64,000 nucleotides of DNA from Lactobacillus selangorensis (GCF_001437205.1 NZ_JQAZ01000003.1:62001-126000), one strand, 5' to 3'. Shown: positions 51,928 through 60,716, numbered from the stretch's first letter. Translations and numbers: made by a program. The notes: generated by a model not told the origin, from the letters alone.

Positions 51928-51978
51928 GACTGTGTTACAAGAATCTTTGATTTCGTTCGTATGTTCAAGCTAAATTAT

Positions 51979-52012
51979 AAAAGCCATCCGAAAAAATTCA
52001 GATGGCTTTTTT
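51979..52012. terminator. Bidirectional terminator
   Basis: AAAAGCCATC and GATGGCTTTTTT, with T runs on both strands, between the hypothetical gene and the XRE membrane protein gene. Confidence 0.88.
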
Positions 52013-52017
52013 GCGGT

Positions 52018-52650
52018 TCAATGATGATTCGGTTCATCTGGCGTCATAGCATTGGCCAGCTTTGGATTTTTGGTCATGATGTTGCGGTAGGTGCTGGGAA
52101 TCGTTTTCCAAGGAATTAAAGCGACACGCCGGACATAGAGGCCTTTATGCTGGATCATGGCGTAATTTTTGCCGGGCTCGGTTTCACCAGCATAAAAATC
52201 GAGGCGTGTGCCGGAGCCGAAGGAATCGTCGGTCGACCAGATGTTCTTGTAAGGGGCCTGCACTTTTTTCGGCAGAGTGGCATAGCCAACCTTCATTTCA
52301 AGGAATGGATTGAAGCGGTCGACCCACTGATTCTGATACTGATAAGTTTTCAAAAACAGGATACTGCCGGCTAAAAGGAGGAGTAGGGCGATTAGGATGC
52401 CTTGATACCACTTTTTCTGGCGGACGTTTTCATCAATCGTTTGTACCATTTTGACATCTCCCGTCATTAATTCCTCGAGCGGCACCGCAAAAAGCTTGCT
52501 GAGATGCAGCAGCATTTCCACATCAGGGTAGGTGCGGCCGGTTTCCCAGCTCGAGATCGTTTTATCAGACACATTCAATTCAGCGGCCAGCTCTTTTTGG
52601 GTCCACTGCATTTGCTGGCGATATTTCTTGAGTTGCTCTTTGAGTTCCAT
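52018..52650 (-). CDS. XRE-family regulator with membrane helix
   Basis: A 210-residue protein: N-terminal helix-turn-helix (MQWTQKELAAELNVSDKTIS, then WETGRTYPDVEMLLHLSKLF), one membrane helix near 83-100 (GILIALLLLLAGSILFL), and an outside or C-terminal domain of about 100 residues. This one-component design suggests sensing at the membrane coupled directly to DNA binding. AAGGGAG precedes ATG 52650. No obvious regulated partner except the divergent aldo/keto reductase gene. Confidence 0.88.
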   Translation of the reverse strand: MELKEQLKKYRQQMQWTQKELAAELNVSDKTISSWETGRTYPDVEMLLHLSKLFAVPLEELMTGDVKMVQTIDENVRQKKWYQGILIALLLLLAGSILFLKTYQYQNQWVDRFNPFLEMKVGYATLPKKVQAPYKNIWSTDDSFGSGTRLDFYAGETEPGKNYAMIQHKGLYVRRVALIPWKTIPSTYRNIMTKNPKLANAMTPDEPNHH

Positions 52651-52862
52651 ATTGAAAACTCCCTTCTGGATTCAGCCTAAGCGAAGTGCGTGCCAAAGAC
52701 GACCTATGATGTGCAGAATGGATTCTAGAACGTGTAGAAGACGTCTTCCAAGGCCTACTATACAGACTTTTTACCAGTCCGAACAGTCCCAATTGACATT
52801 GCTTGCTTACGCTTACAAACAGGCTTAAACTAGGGTTGAATTCAGAAAAGAGGGATTTGTTT

Positions 52863-53711
52863 ATGACAGTTTTAACGGATACGTACACGTTGTCAAATGG
52901 GGTCAAGATTCCGCAAGTCGGTTTTGGAACTTGGCAGATTCCAGAAGGCCAGGAAACTTATGATTCCGTCAGCAAAGCACTTGCCGACGGGTATCGCCAT
53001 ATTGATACGGCGCTCGCCTATGGGAACGAAAAGAGTGTCGGTCAAGCCATTCGTGATTCAGGCATTCCACGTGATGAAATTTTTGTGACCTCGAAATTGC
53101 CAGCCGAAACGAAGAGCTACGAAAAGGCACTCGAAGACTTCGATCGGACGATGAAGAACCTCGACCTTGATTACGTCGATCTTTATATCATCCATGCACC
53201 GTGGCCATGGAGCAAGATTGGCGCCAATTACGACAAGGAAAACAAGAAAGTTTGGAAGGCCATGGAAGAAATTTATGCCGGCGGCCGTGCCAAGGCAATC
53301 GGGGTTTCCAACTTTGCCGTTCATGATTTGGAAAATATTCGAGCTGATGCCAGTGTTGAGCCGATGGTCGACCAGATTCAGTATTACATCGGTTTTACGG
53401 AACCGAAAATCACCGACTATTGCAAGCAGCATGATATGCTGGTCGAAGCTTATTCGCCACTCGCAACTGGCGGTGTGCTGAATAATGATGCGCTCGAAAC
53501 GATGGCGAAGAAGTACAACGTCAGTGTCGCCCAATTAGCGTTGCGGTTCGTTCTTCAAAATGGTGTTTTGCCATTGCCAAAGGCCGTCAACCCAGCTCAT
53601 ATTGCTGACAATGCTAAACTGGACTTTGAAATCAGTGCTGACGATATGAAGACATTAAATGCCATGCCGGATGCCGCACCAAGTCATTTCCATAATCCAA
53701 CTCAGGGATAA
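52863..53711 (+). CDS. Aldo/keto reductase
   Basis: A 282-residue NADPH-dependent reductase of the AKR superfamily (2,5-diketo-gluconate reductase-like subgroup). The catalytic tetrad is visible: Asp and Tyr in YRHIDTALAYGNE, Lys in VTSKLP, His in YIIHAPWPWS; the cofactor site is near LPLPKAVNPAHI. ATG 52863 is chosen for AGAGGG upstream; an ATG at 52803 lacks a site. Natural substrate unknown. Confidence 0.93.
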   Translation: MTVLTDTYTLSNGVKIPQVGFGTWQIPEGQETYDSVSKALADGYRHIDTALAYGNEKSVGQAIRDSGIPRDEIFVTSKLPAETKSYEKALEDFDRTMKNLDLDYVDLYIIHAPWPWSKIGANYDKENKKVWKAMEEIYAGGRAKAIGVSNFAVHDLENIRADASVEPMVDQIQYYIGFTEPKITDYCKQHDMLVEAYSPLATGGVLNNDALETMAKKYNVSVAQLALRFVLQNGVLPLPKAVNPAHIADNAKLDFEISADDMKTLNAMPDAAPSHFHNPTQG

Positions 53712-53717
53712 TAAGGT

Positions 53718-53819
53718 TATAATAAACATGTGGGACCTATCACCCACAAAGCAAAGTGCTGCAGCAATGCGTAGAATCCAAAAGGCACCTGATCCATTAC
53801 GATCAGGTGCCTCTTTTTG
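53718..53819 (+). ncRNA. Possible small structured RNA after the aldo/keto reductase gene
   Basis: A TATAAT at 53718-53723 is followed, just downstream, by a hairpin TGTGGG/CCCACA (about 53730-53750), a GC-rich middle and a strong terminator at 53784-53819, with no reading frame. It may be an independent small RNA of about 90 nucleotides or only a 3' trailer; there is no clear -35 box. Confidence 0.3.
53784..53819 (+). terminator. Terminator of the aldo/keto reductase gene
   Basis: GGCACCTGATC and GATCAGGTGCC form a perfect 11-bp stem, then TCTTTTT. Confidence 0.9.
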
Positions 53820-53895
53820 TACAATTGAAAAAAATCTTAATTATGGCATAATGGATTTGTAAGAGCTTACACAAAACAGGAAGAGAGATTGACTT

Positions 53896-54699
53896 ATGCG
53901 TATAAAACTAATTGCGGCCGATGTGGACGGGACCTTTTTTGACGATGACCACCACTATAATGTCGCCCGTTTCAATCAACAGCTCGACTGGCTGCACCGG
54001 CACCAGATTCATTTTGCGATCGCCAGCGGCAACCAGATCGGCCATTTACAGGATATTTTTGCCGGGAAATCGGACATTTCGACGTTTATTGCTGAAAACG
54101 GCTGCCTGATTCGAACACATGGCAAGACGATTTTTGAGGCTAAGGTGCCCCGTGACACATGGGTGAAAGTATTGGACTTTGTTACAAATGAATATCCAGA
54201 AGCATCCTTTGGCCTTTCAGCGGCGGAGGGGAGTTATCTGCGGCAGGATGATCCGATGCTGAATGATCCGCAGACAAAGTATTTTTATGGCAATCTGCAT
54301 GTTGTCAAAGATCTCCGTGATTTTCAAGAAGGCGTCTATAAACTCAATATGCGTTGGGATGGCGTCGATACGAAACAGATTGCTCAGGAAATCAATGCCC
54401 ATTTTCCGGATGTCAAGGCAACTCCCAGCGGTTTTGGCGCAATCGATATTATTCCAGCAAACATCAATAAAGGACTGGGCCTATCCAAGCTGGAGGAACA
54501 TTGGCATTTAACCGCCGCCGAAATTATGGCGTTCGGCGATAATCTCAATGACCGGCAGATGCTGCAGCGGGCTAAATATGGTTATGTGATGAAAAACGGG
54601 GTAGCTCGTTTCCCGCACGATCACTTTGAAGTTACTCGCTTTGACAATAATCATGAAGGTGTGTTGGACACGATTGATGAGAAAATTATCAAGGCTTGA
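53896..54699 (+). CDS. Cof-type HAD phosphatase
   Basis: A 267-residue cytoplasmic phosphatase of the HAD IIB (Cof) group, probably acting on sugar phosphates or flavin/nucleotide phosphates. Motif I is AADVDGTFFDD (near 7-17), motif II IASGNQ, and motifs III/IV are NKGLGLSKL and AFGDNLNDRQML. AAGAGAG lies before ATG 53896. Monocistronic. Its stop codon precedes a short palindromic element. Confidence 0.92.
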   Translation: MRIKLIAADVDGTFFDDDHHYNVARFNQQLDWLHRHQIHFAIASGNQIGHLQDIFAGKSDISTFIAENGCLIRTHGKTIFEAKVPRDTWVKVLDFVTNEYPEASFGLSAAEGSYLRQDDPMLNDPQTKYFYGNLHVVKDLRDFQEGVYKLNMRWDGVDTKQIAQEINAHFPDVKATPSGFGAIDIIPANINKGLGLSKLEEHWHLTAAEIMAFGDNLNDRQMLQRAKYGYVMKNGVARFPHDHFEVTRFDNNHEGVLDTIDEKIIKA

Positions 54700-54740
54700 T
54701 AAAGGGGGCGTGTGACAAAGCGATTTTTGGAACACGTTTA
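54697..54740 (+). repeat. Stop-codon-abutting palindromic element D (short form)
   Basis: From the TGA stop the sequence runs TGATAAAGGGGGCGTGTG and ends GGAACACGTTTA. GCGTGT and ACACG are complementary and the ends match elements A-C, but most of the centre is missing. Confidence 0.4.
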
Positions 54741-54759
54741 TGAAAATAAGTTTGGATTT

Positions 54760-54793
54760 AAAAAGGGGCGCTGACTAATGTCACGCCCCTTTT
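54760..54793. terminator. Bidirectional terminator
   Basis: AAAAAGGGGCG, inner GAC/GTC, CGCCCCTTTT between convergent genes. Confidence 0.88.
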
Positions 54794-54798
54794 GTCGT

Positions 54799-55221
54799 TT
54801 ACTGATGCAAGGCTGATTTGATTGCGGCTTTGATGATTTCGCCCAATTCAACTGGATCGATCGATTCGCCGGATTCAAATGATTTGGCGACGGTATAACC
54901 GATTCCTTCTGTGATTGCAACGGCGACACCGGTATTTAATGCGGCCCCGGCGACTGAACCAAGACCAGGAATGAACTTCAATAGTTCACCGGCTAACGAA
55001 CTGCCGAAGCTGGATGCAAAGGTCGTTGTGACGATTCCTTTTAAAACACCGTTCGCAATGTCTTTGTCGTAGGCTTTGTAAATAGCGGCAATCATTGTGA
55101 TCTGGATTGGTGCCAATAAAACGCTGTCTGCAAACGGAATCGGTGTTAAAGCTACGCCGCCAGCGGCAACTGTGGCCGTATGAATTGCTGTTTCTGCATC
55201 TGGATCAATATCCATCATCAT
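54799..55221 (-). CDS. DUF697-like small membrane-associated protein
   Basis: About 140 residues, rich in Ala/Gly/Ile helices (GGVALTPIPFADSVLLAPIQ, MIAAIYKAYDKD, FIPGLGSVAGAALNTGVAVA), the pattern of DUF697 proteins that occur fused to or near GTPases. No GTPase gene is adjacent here. Of three consecutive ATG codons (55221, 55218, 55215) any may serve; GGAGGGG lies just before them. A GAAAACGTTTT sequence, similar to the one before nucleoside hydrolase gene 1, sits upstream. Function unknown. Confidence 0.6.
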   Translation of the reverse strand: MMMDIDPDAETAIHTATVAAGGVALTPIPFADSVLLAPIQITMIAAIYKAYDKDIANGVLKGIVTTTFASSFGSSLAGELLKFIPGLGSVAGAALNTGVAVAITEGIGYTVAKSFESGESIDPVELGEIIKAAIKSALHQ

Positions 55222-55294
55222 GTACCCCTCCATAAAAACGTTTTCTTAGGATAAGTTACCACTTTTAGGGCGCCGTTCCTAATGCAAAATGCAT

Positions 55295-55325
55295 TAAAAA
55301 AGGCCCTTGAAATAGCTCAAGGACC
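55295..55325 (-). terminator. Terminator of the small membrane protein gene
   Basis: GGTCCTTGA and TCAAGGGCC with TTTTTT on the minus strand. Confidence 0.78.
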
Positions 55326-55343
55326 AACTGTAAATCTTATTTT

Positions 55344-55814
55344 CTAATCATTTTCAACGTCGATATCACGGTCAATCGTCAGGTCATCGAAATCGAGGTA
55401 AACGCCGATGCAGACGGATAGAAAAATGACCGTTGCCAACCAGCCGGTCAGCGAACCAACCACAAAATCATGGGTGAATGTATGCCGGACTACCCAAGTG
55501 GCCACTCCGACCAGACAAAAGTCGAGCACATAATTGATGCCTTTTTTCGGCAGTGAATTTTGGACCATGAAAAGGTTCGCGACACGGCTCGTCAAACGTC
55601 CGCCGTTCGTTCGAATGATTCGCAACGGCCGTTCGAGCGGAATTTTGATGGCCAGCAGCCCGAACGCAGCTGTCGCCGCTGCGGCGATTGTCCGGCCCCA
55701 GCTGGCCACATGCCGCACGAGGGCATTATATAAAGTTCCTGACAAGCCTAACGCTGCAAGATAGGGAATCGTAAATAAAAAGACGAAGACCCAAAAAGCT
55801 TTCCGTTTCGACAC
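55344..55814 (-). CDS. Hypothetical membrane protein
   Basis: A 156-residue protein with about four membrane helices (VFVFLFTIPYLAALGLSG, TIAAAATAAFGLLAI, VLDFCLVGVATWVV, WLATVIFLSVCIGVYL) and an acidic C-terminus ending DIDVEND. I do not recognise the family. GGGAGATG lies upstream of the ATG. It is monocistronic. Confidence 0.72.
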   Translation of the reverse strand: MSKRKAFWVFVFLFTIPYLAALGLSGTLYNALVRHVASWGRTIAAAATAAFGLLAIKIPLERPLRIIRTNGGRLTSRVANLFMVQNSLPKKGINYVLDFCLVGVATWVVRHTFTHDFVVGSLTGWLATVIFLSVCIGVYLDFDDLTIDRDIDVEND

Positions 55815-55872
55815 ACGCTCATCTCCCGATTCTAGTTAAATTCATTATAACGGTTCGCCTAGATTGGGGCAA

Positions 55873-56616
55873 CTAGTTCAGCGGCAGCCAGTGGATCACA
55901 TCCGGCAGCTGTTTTTTCCAGAGCGTCCAGTTGTGCGAGCCCTGATCGTCCCGCCAGGTGAAACGTTCACCAAGCCGTTTTTCAAGCACCGGCTTCAGTT
56001 TCAAGGCCTGTTTGCGCAAATAATCATGGTCGGCGGTGGCCAGATAAACATCGAGGTCGAGGACCTTATTTTTGGCCAGCCACGGGATGGCAAGCGGCCC
56101 TTTTTTTAGGTCACGCCCAGCAAAGAGCGTCTTAAAGTCAGGCAGGGCGACATTTGGAGCAGTTTTCAAGGCTTTCAAATCAAGCACCGGCGATAAAGCA
56201 GCGACAGCGGCAAATCGATTGGGCTGATTGAACGCCCATTTCAGGGCCCCATAACCACCCATCGAATCACCGGCGACAAAGTTATTTTTCCGATCGTGGG
56301 CTAATGGAAAGAGGGCACGGGCCGTCTGAAAAATCTCGGTGGTCAGATAATCCCAGTAGGGCGCACCGGGCCGATTGATGTAGAAGCTGCGGTCGGCATC
56401 AGGCATGACGACGGCCAGACCGGCCTGATCAGCCAGCGTCTCGATTTCGGTATTGCGGAGCCAGCTCGTTTCATCGCCGCCCAGCCCATGCAGCAGCCAT
56501 AGCGTCGGGAAGTGCGGTTTCTTTTGCGGAATGGTCTTCAAATGGGGCAGAAGCAAGTTCAAATGCATATTTTTCTGAAGGACATTGCTGTAAAAATCGA
56601 TTTGATGAAGTGACAT
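55873..56616 (-). CDS. Tributyrin esterase-like hydrolase (esterase D/EstA family)
   Basis: A 247-residue alpha/beta hydrolase of the esterase family. LLHGLGGDETSWLRNTEIE contains the oxyanion region; GDSMGGYGALK carries the nucleophilic Ser, ATADHDYL the acid, and DQGSHNWTLW the catalytic His. Relatives in lactic acid bacteria hydrolyse short acyl esters and form cheese and ferment flavours. ATG 56616 is preferred over 56637 because AAAGGAG is placed correctly. Confidence 0.92.
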   Translation of the reverse strand: MSLHQIDFYSNVLQKNMHLNLLLPHLKTIPQKKPHFPTLWLLHGLGGDETSWLRNTEIETLADQAGLAVVMPDADRSFYINRPGAPYWDYLTTEIFQTARALFPLAHDRKNNFVAGDSMGGYGALKWAFNQPNRFAAVAALSPVLDLKALKTAPNVALPDFKTLFAGRDLKKGPLAIPWLAKNKVLDLDVYLATADHDYLRKQALKLKPVLEKRLGERFTWRDDQGSHNWTLWKKQLPDVIHWLPLN

Positions 56617-56701
56617 CGAAAGACTCCTTTCTTGCAATCGGCATACTCGTTTTGATTCCTCATGGTATAGTTATCTCATAGACTTAAAGGAGATGGGCAA
56701 A

Positions 56702-57337
56702 TTGACGACCGGACGTTTGCAGGCGTTCAGCGATGGTGTGTTTGCCATTCTGATTACGATTCTAGTCCTGGATTTCAAAATTCCGACGTACACGGCAGGA
56801 CATCTACTGCCCGCTGTGCTGAAACAGTGGCCGATTCTAGCCGCTTACTTGGTGTCGTATTTTTACGTCGGCACCTTGTGGCTGTTTCACCATGATTATT
56901 TCAAAACGATTGCATTGATCAATCGGGATTTGAATGTTTTAAACTTAATTTTACTTTTCAGTGTGACTTTGCTGGCCTACCCAACCTCTTTGGTGGCGAC
57001 GACGCTGCAGTCGGGCAACCTAACCGATATCAGAACGGCGCTGGTCATGTATGACCTCGTCGGGGCCTTCATCTCGCTGACCTTTGTGTGGCTGTACAAT
57101 TATATGTGCAAGCACCCCGAACTGAAAGCCAAAAATGTGACCGACCAGTTTTACCAGCAGATTAAACATGACCCGTACCGGAGTGTGTCGATTTATGTTG
57201 TCGCACTCGTGGTCACCTTTTTCTCGGTGGTCGTAGGCGGCATCCTGCTGCTGGCCGGTATCTGGTTCCACTATCGGGCTTACCGTCACATGAATCAGTT
57301 ATTGGAAAGCGAAAAGAAAAAGACCGTCTTAGATTAG
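56702..57337 (+). CDS. TMEM175-family (DUF1211) potassium channel-like protein
   Basis: A membrane protein of about 211 residues with six helices and the TMEM175 signature RLQAFSDGVFAILITILVLD in helix 1, whose FSD residues belong to the selectivity filter region in bacterial TMEM175 potassium channels. AAAGGAG at 56686-56692 fits TTG 56702 (9-base spacing) better than ATG 56693, which follows with no gap. The C-terminal tail is basic. Monocistronic. Confidence 0.9.
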   Translation: MTTGRLQAFSDGVFAILITILVLDFKIPTYTAGHLLPAVLKQWPILAAYLVSYFYVGTLWLFHHDYFKTIALINRDLNVLNLILLFSVTLLAYPTSLVATTLQSGNLTDIRTALVMYDLVGAFISLTFVWLYNYMCKHPELKAKNVTDQFYQQIKHDPYRSVSIYVVALVVTFFSVVVGGILLLAGIWFHYRAYRHMNQLLESEKKKTVLD

Positions 57338-57345
57338 GTCTTTTT
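57316..57345. terminator. Bidirectional terminator overlapping two gene ends
   Basis: AAAAAGACC and GGTCTTTTT around an 11-base loop; it overlaps the last codons of both the channel-like and the acetyltransferase genes. Confidence 0.75.
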
Positions 57346-57769
57346 CCATTGCATAATGGGGAATACCGGCGTCCATAAAAGTGTCTTCGGACAGAACGTG
57401 ATACCCTAATTTTTCATAGAAACCGCGTGCTTGCGCCTGCGCCCCTAACTGTAACGAGGTAATATGGTGCGAACGGGCGGCTTTTTCGATAAATTCAAGG
57501 AGTTCCTGACCGAGGCCAAGGTGGCGTTTGGATTTAATGACCGCCACTCGCTGAATGTGCCAGCCGTTTTTTGCAACTGGTAAAACGCGAGCAGTCGCAA
57601 CTGGCCGGCCATTATCGGCATAACCGACGAAATAACGGGCCTTGTCCTCATCGGCGTCGATCTCAAGCGTCGTCGGAACGTGCTGTTCATTGACGAAGAC
57701 GGCTTCACGAATGGCCAGCGATTCATGGTAGAGCGGCGAATTGATTCCTAAAGATGTCTTAATCTGCAT
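57329..57769 (-). CDS. GNAT family N-acetyltransferase (ElaA-like)
   Basis: A 146-residue acetyltransferase: LAIREAVFVNEQHVP at the N-terminus is the ElaA pattern, IQRVAVIKSKRHLGLGQELL is the acetyl-CoA pyrophosphate loop (R-x-x-G-x-G variant), and QAQARGFYEKLGYHV is motif B. Substrate unknown. AGAAGGTTC precedes the ATG. Confidence 0.92.
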   Translation of the reverse strand: MQIKTSLGINSPLYHESLAIREAVFVNEQHVPTTLEIDADEDKARYFVGYADNGRPVATARVLPVAKNGWHIQRVAVIKSKRHLGLGQELLEFIEKAARSHHITSLQLGAQAQARGFYEKLGYHVLSEDTFMDAGIPHYAMEKDLI

Positions 57770-57825
57770 TGTCTGAACCTTCTTTCAAACGTAAACTTAG
57801 TTTTAGTATAGAATAAAAAAGGGAG

Positions 57826-59004
57826 GTGGGCCACACGTTCAAGAAATTACAGAAAGCACGGGTCCTGTATTGGTCGTTAGAAATTCTAGTCGTTTTCACT
57901 GCTATCTGGGTCCTATCCAAAATCAACTTTATTTTTGCACCGATTGGCACCTTTATTACTGTTTTATTCGGGCCGATTCTGGTGGCCGGCTTTTTATTTT
58001 ATTTGTTCAATCCATTAATCGTTTTTCTGGGCAAACACTTTAAAATCAGCCGAGGTTGGGCGATTGGCTTGATTTTCCTACTCTTTTTCGGCGGATTGAT
58101 TGCGATTTTAGCATGGGTAATCCCGAATTTGATTTCACAGCTGACGCAGCTGATTGTCAATCTGCCTGATTTTGTGGCCTGGCTGCAGACGATGATCGGC
58201 AAATTGAATAACCGGTATCCATGGTTCGAACAGATCAATTTTCAGAAATACTTGAAGCAGATGAATCTGCAGCCCAGCAAGATTATCGGTAATTTATGGA
58301 ATAATTTATCCGGCAACATTCCGGCGGTAATCGGTTCGGTGACTGGGACCGTTGCGAGTGCGGTGGTTGTTCCAATCATGCTGTTTTATATGTTAAAAGA
58401 CGGCAATCGGATCATTCCGGATGTGCAGAAGTTTTTCCCGCAGAAATACCGGACGGATGTGGCCGATTTGCTCGATAAAATGAGCGATACGATTTCATCG
58501 TACATTGCGGGGCAGGCAATTGAGTGTTTGTTTGTCGGGTGTATGATGTTTGTCGGTTATATGATTATCGGGATGCCGTATGCGTTCCTGTTCGGATTTG
58601 TATCCGGTGTGGCAACGATGATTCCGTACATTGGCTCGTTTCTGGGCTTTTTGCCGGCGTTTATTGTGGCACTGACAATTTCGGTGCCGAAAGCCATTTT
58701 TGCGATTGTCGTCGTGGTCATCGTTCAGCAATTAGACGGTAATCTGGTTTATCCGAACGTCATCGGCCGGACGCTCAATATTCATCCGTTGACAATCGTG
58801 ATTCTTTTGACGGTTGCGGGCAATGCGTGGGGGCTGTTCGGCGTCATTCTGGCAATCCCAGTTTATGCCGTTTTGAAAACGGTGGTTAGCTATCTTTATG
58901 ATATTTATCAATTGCGGCAGCATGCCCGTAATGGCACACCACTCAAATCGTCGCACTTGACACCGCCCGATGATAAATTAGATCACCAGGGGAAGGAGTC
59001 GTAA
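57826..59004 (+). CDS. AI-2E family transporter
   Basis: A protein of about 390 residues with eight membrane helices, of the AI-2 exporter-like family (FAPIGTFITVLFGPILVAGF near the N-terminus, LLDKMSDTISSYIAGQAIEC, FVSGVATMIPYIGSFLGF, GRTLNIHPLTIVILLTVAG). Members export solutes or act as sodium/proton antiporters; AI-2 export is shown only for some. The listed GTG at 57826 overlaps the GGAGG (57822-57826). The codon at the right distance is ACG 57835, giving MFKKLQKARVLYW, a start typical of relatives, so translation may begin at ACG. Confidence 0.92.
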   Translation: MGHTFKKLQKARVLYWSLEILVVFTAIWVLSKINFIFAPIGTFITVLFGPILVAGFLFYLFNPLIVFLGKHFKISRGWAIGLIFLLFFGGLIAILAWVIPNLISQLTQLIVNLPDFVAWLQTMIGKLNNRYPWFEQINFQKYLKQMNLQPSKIIGNLWNNLSGNIPAVIGSVTGTVASAVVVPIMLFYMLKDGNRIIPDVQKFFPQKYRTDVADLLDKMSDTISSYIAGQAIECLFVGCMMFVGYMIIGMPYAFLFGFVSGVATMIPYIGSFLGFLPAFIVALTISVPKAIFAIVVVVIVQQLDGNLVYPNVIGRTLNIHPLTIVILLTVAGNAWGLFGVILAIPVYAVLKTVVSYLYDIYQLRQHARNGTPLKSSHLTPPDDKLDHQGKES

Positions 59005-59006
59005 CC

Positions 59007-59243
59007 ATGCCTTTCTTTGTGAGCGTTTGTCTGGGATTTGTGGTACTGACGCTGTTCGATACTTGGAAGCTGCCGGCGATGACCGGTTTGCTGACAAACG
59101 TTATTTTATTTGTGGTTTTCTACCTCTTGTTGGGTGGCACGACTGTCGCAGCCAGCTGGCGGGCTCACGTGATTTTAATGGCTTTCTTCTATATTATTCT
59201 GTTAATTGTGGTCAGTTTGAGCCGTTTGCGGCGGCGTAAGTAA
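59007..59243 (+). CDS. Small three-helix membrane protein
   Basis: A 78-residue hydrophobic protein (FVSVCLGFVVLTLF, NVILFVVFYLLLGG, HVILMAFFYIILLIVV) with a basic SRLRRRK tail. It starts two bases after the AI-2E gene, with AAGGAG upstream, and is probably co-translated and perhaps a small accessory subunit. Not recognised as a named family. Confidence 0.72.
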   Translation: MPFFVSVCLGFVVLTLFDTWKLPAMTGLLTNVILFVVFYLLLGGTTVAASWRAHVILMAFFYIILLIVVSLSRLRRRK

Positions 59244-59347
59244 TTTTTAATGCTTGTCACTCGGCGGCGGGATTGCTATAATGAGTTTTACGATGAACTG
59301 CGTCTGCGGTTCATTTTATTTTATTGTGAAAGTGAGTTGATTGAGAG

Positions 59348-60709
59348 ATGAAGCCTGACCCTGAAAGTGCGTTATGGGGACAGTTGATTTTGATTGTTAT
59401 TTTAACGTTGGTGAATGCCTTCTTTGCGGCGGCGGAAATTGCGGTGGTGTCCTTGAATCGGACTCAGACCGAAGCCCAAGCCAAAGAGGGCAATAAAAAA
59501 GCACAGCGTTTGATGAAAATATTGGGCAATTCGAGTCATTTCTTAGCCACAATCCAAGTGGCGATTACGTTTGCCGGATTCTTATCATCGGCGAGTGCTG
59601 CGACAACTTTGGCAGGGTATTTGGAACCCTTATTCGGCAATGCAAGTTGGGGCCATGAAGCTGCTGTAGTCATCATCACGTTGATTTTATCGTATTTTTC
59701 CTTGGTTTTTGGAGAATTATACCCCAAGCAAGTTGCTCTCCAGAAAACGGAAGCCGTCGCTAAAGCGACTGTGGTTCCCGTTCAATGGGTGGGCGTTGTG
59801 TTACGTCCTTTTGTATGGCTCCTTTCAGTATCGACTAACTTTTTAATGAAGATCACGCCAATCAAATTCACTGAACAAAAGCCGGCGATGACTCGTGATG
59901 AAATGATTACAGTCATTGAATCCGGCAAAGATGCCGGTGTCTTAGACAAGGATGAATACGAAATGTTTGAGGGAATCATTACCCTCAATAAAAAAATGGC
60001 CCGTGAAGTCATGGTGCCACGTACAGATGCGTTTATGGTCGACCTGAATACAGATGATTCAACGAATATCGATACGATTTTAGGCCAGCGGTTCTCACGT
60101 ATCCCGGTTTATAAAGGCGACAAAGACCAAGTCGTCGGCATTGTCCATATCCGCAATTTGCTTAAAAAAGCTCGTGAAACCGGCTTTGATAATCTGCATC
60201 TGGCCGATGTCATGCAGGAGCCGATGTTTGTGCCGGAAACGATTTACATCGATGACCTCCTGCTGGAAATGCGGAAATCGCAGCAGCAGATGGCAATCCT
60301 GCTGGATGAATACGGTGGGATTGTCGGACTGGCCACTATTGAAGACTTGGTCGAAGAAATTGTCGGTGAAATCGATGATGAAACCGACCAGGCCGAAACG
60401 CTGGTTCAGACGGTCGCTCACAATGAATATTTAGTCGCCGGCCATATGCCGCTCGACGAATTCAATGAGCAGTTCCACACCGATTTGCAGGCTGATGAAG
60501 TCGATACGATTGCCGGTTATATGCTGGCCAAACTGAGTGTGATTCCGTCGAATGGACAGCATTTGGAAGTCAAACTCGATAACGGCATTTGCCTGACGAC
60601 CGGTCAGATGGCGGGTTCGCGACTGGTTAATTTGACCGTTCACCTGCCAGAAGCAGCGCCGGTTTCGGAAGCAACGACTGCCAATGAGTCCGAAGAGGTT
60701 CATGTTTAG
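59348..60709 (+). CDS. CNNM/CorC-type hemolysin family protein
   Basis: A 453-residue membrane protein: DUF21/CNNM transmembrane domain (NAFFAAAEIAVVSLNRTQTE at 18-40, four helices to about 175), a CBS pair (VMVPRTDAFMVDL; MAILLDEYGGIVGLATIED) and a C-terminal CorC_HlyC transporter-associated domain (ADEVDTIAGYMLAKL). Members take part in magnesium or other ion efflux; the name hemolysin is historical. AGTGAGTTGATTGAGAG gives a weak site before ATG 59348. Confidence 0.94.
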   Translation: MKPDPESALWGQLILIVILTLVNAFFAAAEIAVVSLNRTQTEAQAKEGNKKAQRLMKILGNSSHFLATIQVAITFAGFLSSASAATTLAGYLEPLFGNASWGHEAAVVIITLILSYFSLVFGELYPKQVALQKTEAVAKATVVPVQWVGVVLRPFVWLLSVSTNFLMKITPIKFTEQKPAMTRDEMITVIESGKDAGVLDKDEYEMFEGIITLNKKMAREVMVPRTDAFMVDLNTDDSTNIDTILGQRFSRIPVYKGDKDQVVGIVHIRNLLKKARETGFDNLHLADVMQEPMFVPETIYIDDLLLEMRKSQQQMAILLDEYGGIVGLATIEDLVEEIVGEIDDETDQAETLVQTVAHNEYLVAGHMPLDEFNEQFHTDLQADEVDTIAGYMLAKLSVIPSNGQHLEVKLDNGICLTTGQMAGSRLVNLTVHLPEAAPVSEATTANESEEVHV

Positions 60710-60716
60710 GTGCGGT

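Noticed and set aside
52688-52699. GCGTGCCAAAGA, identical to the left arm of element B
   Set aside because: It lies upstream of genes rather than at a stop codon and the matching right end is missing; it may be a decayed copy but cannot be supported.
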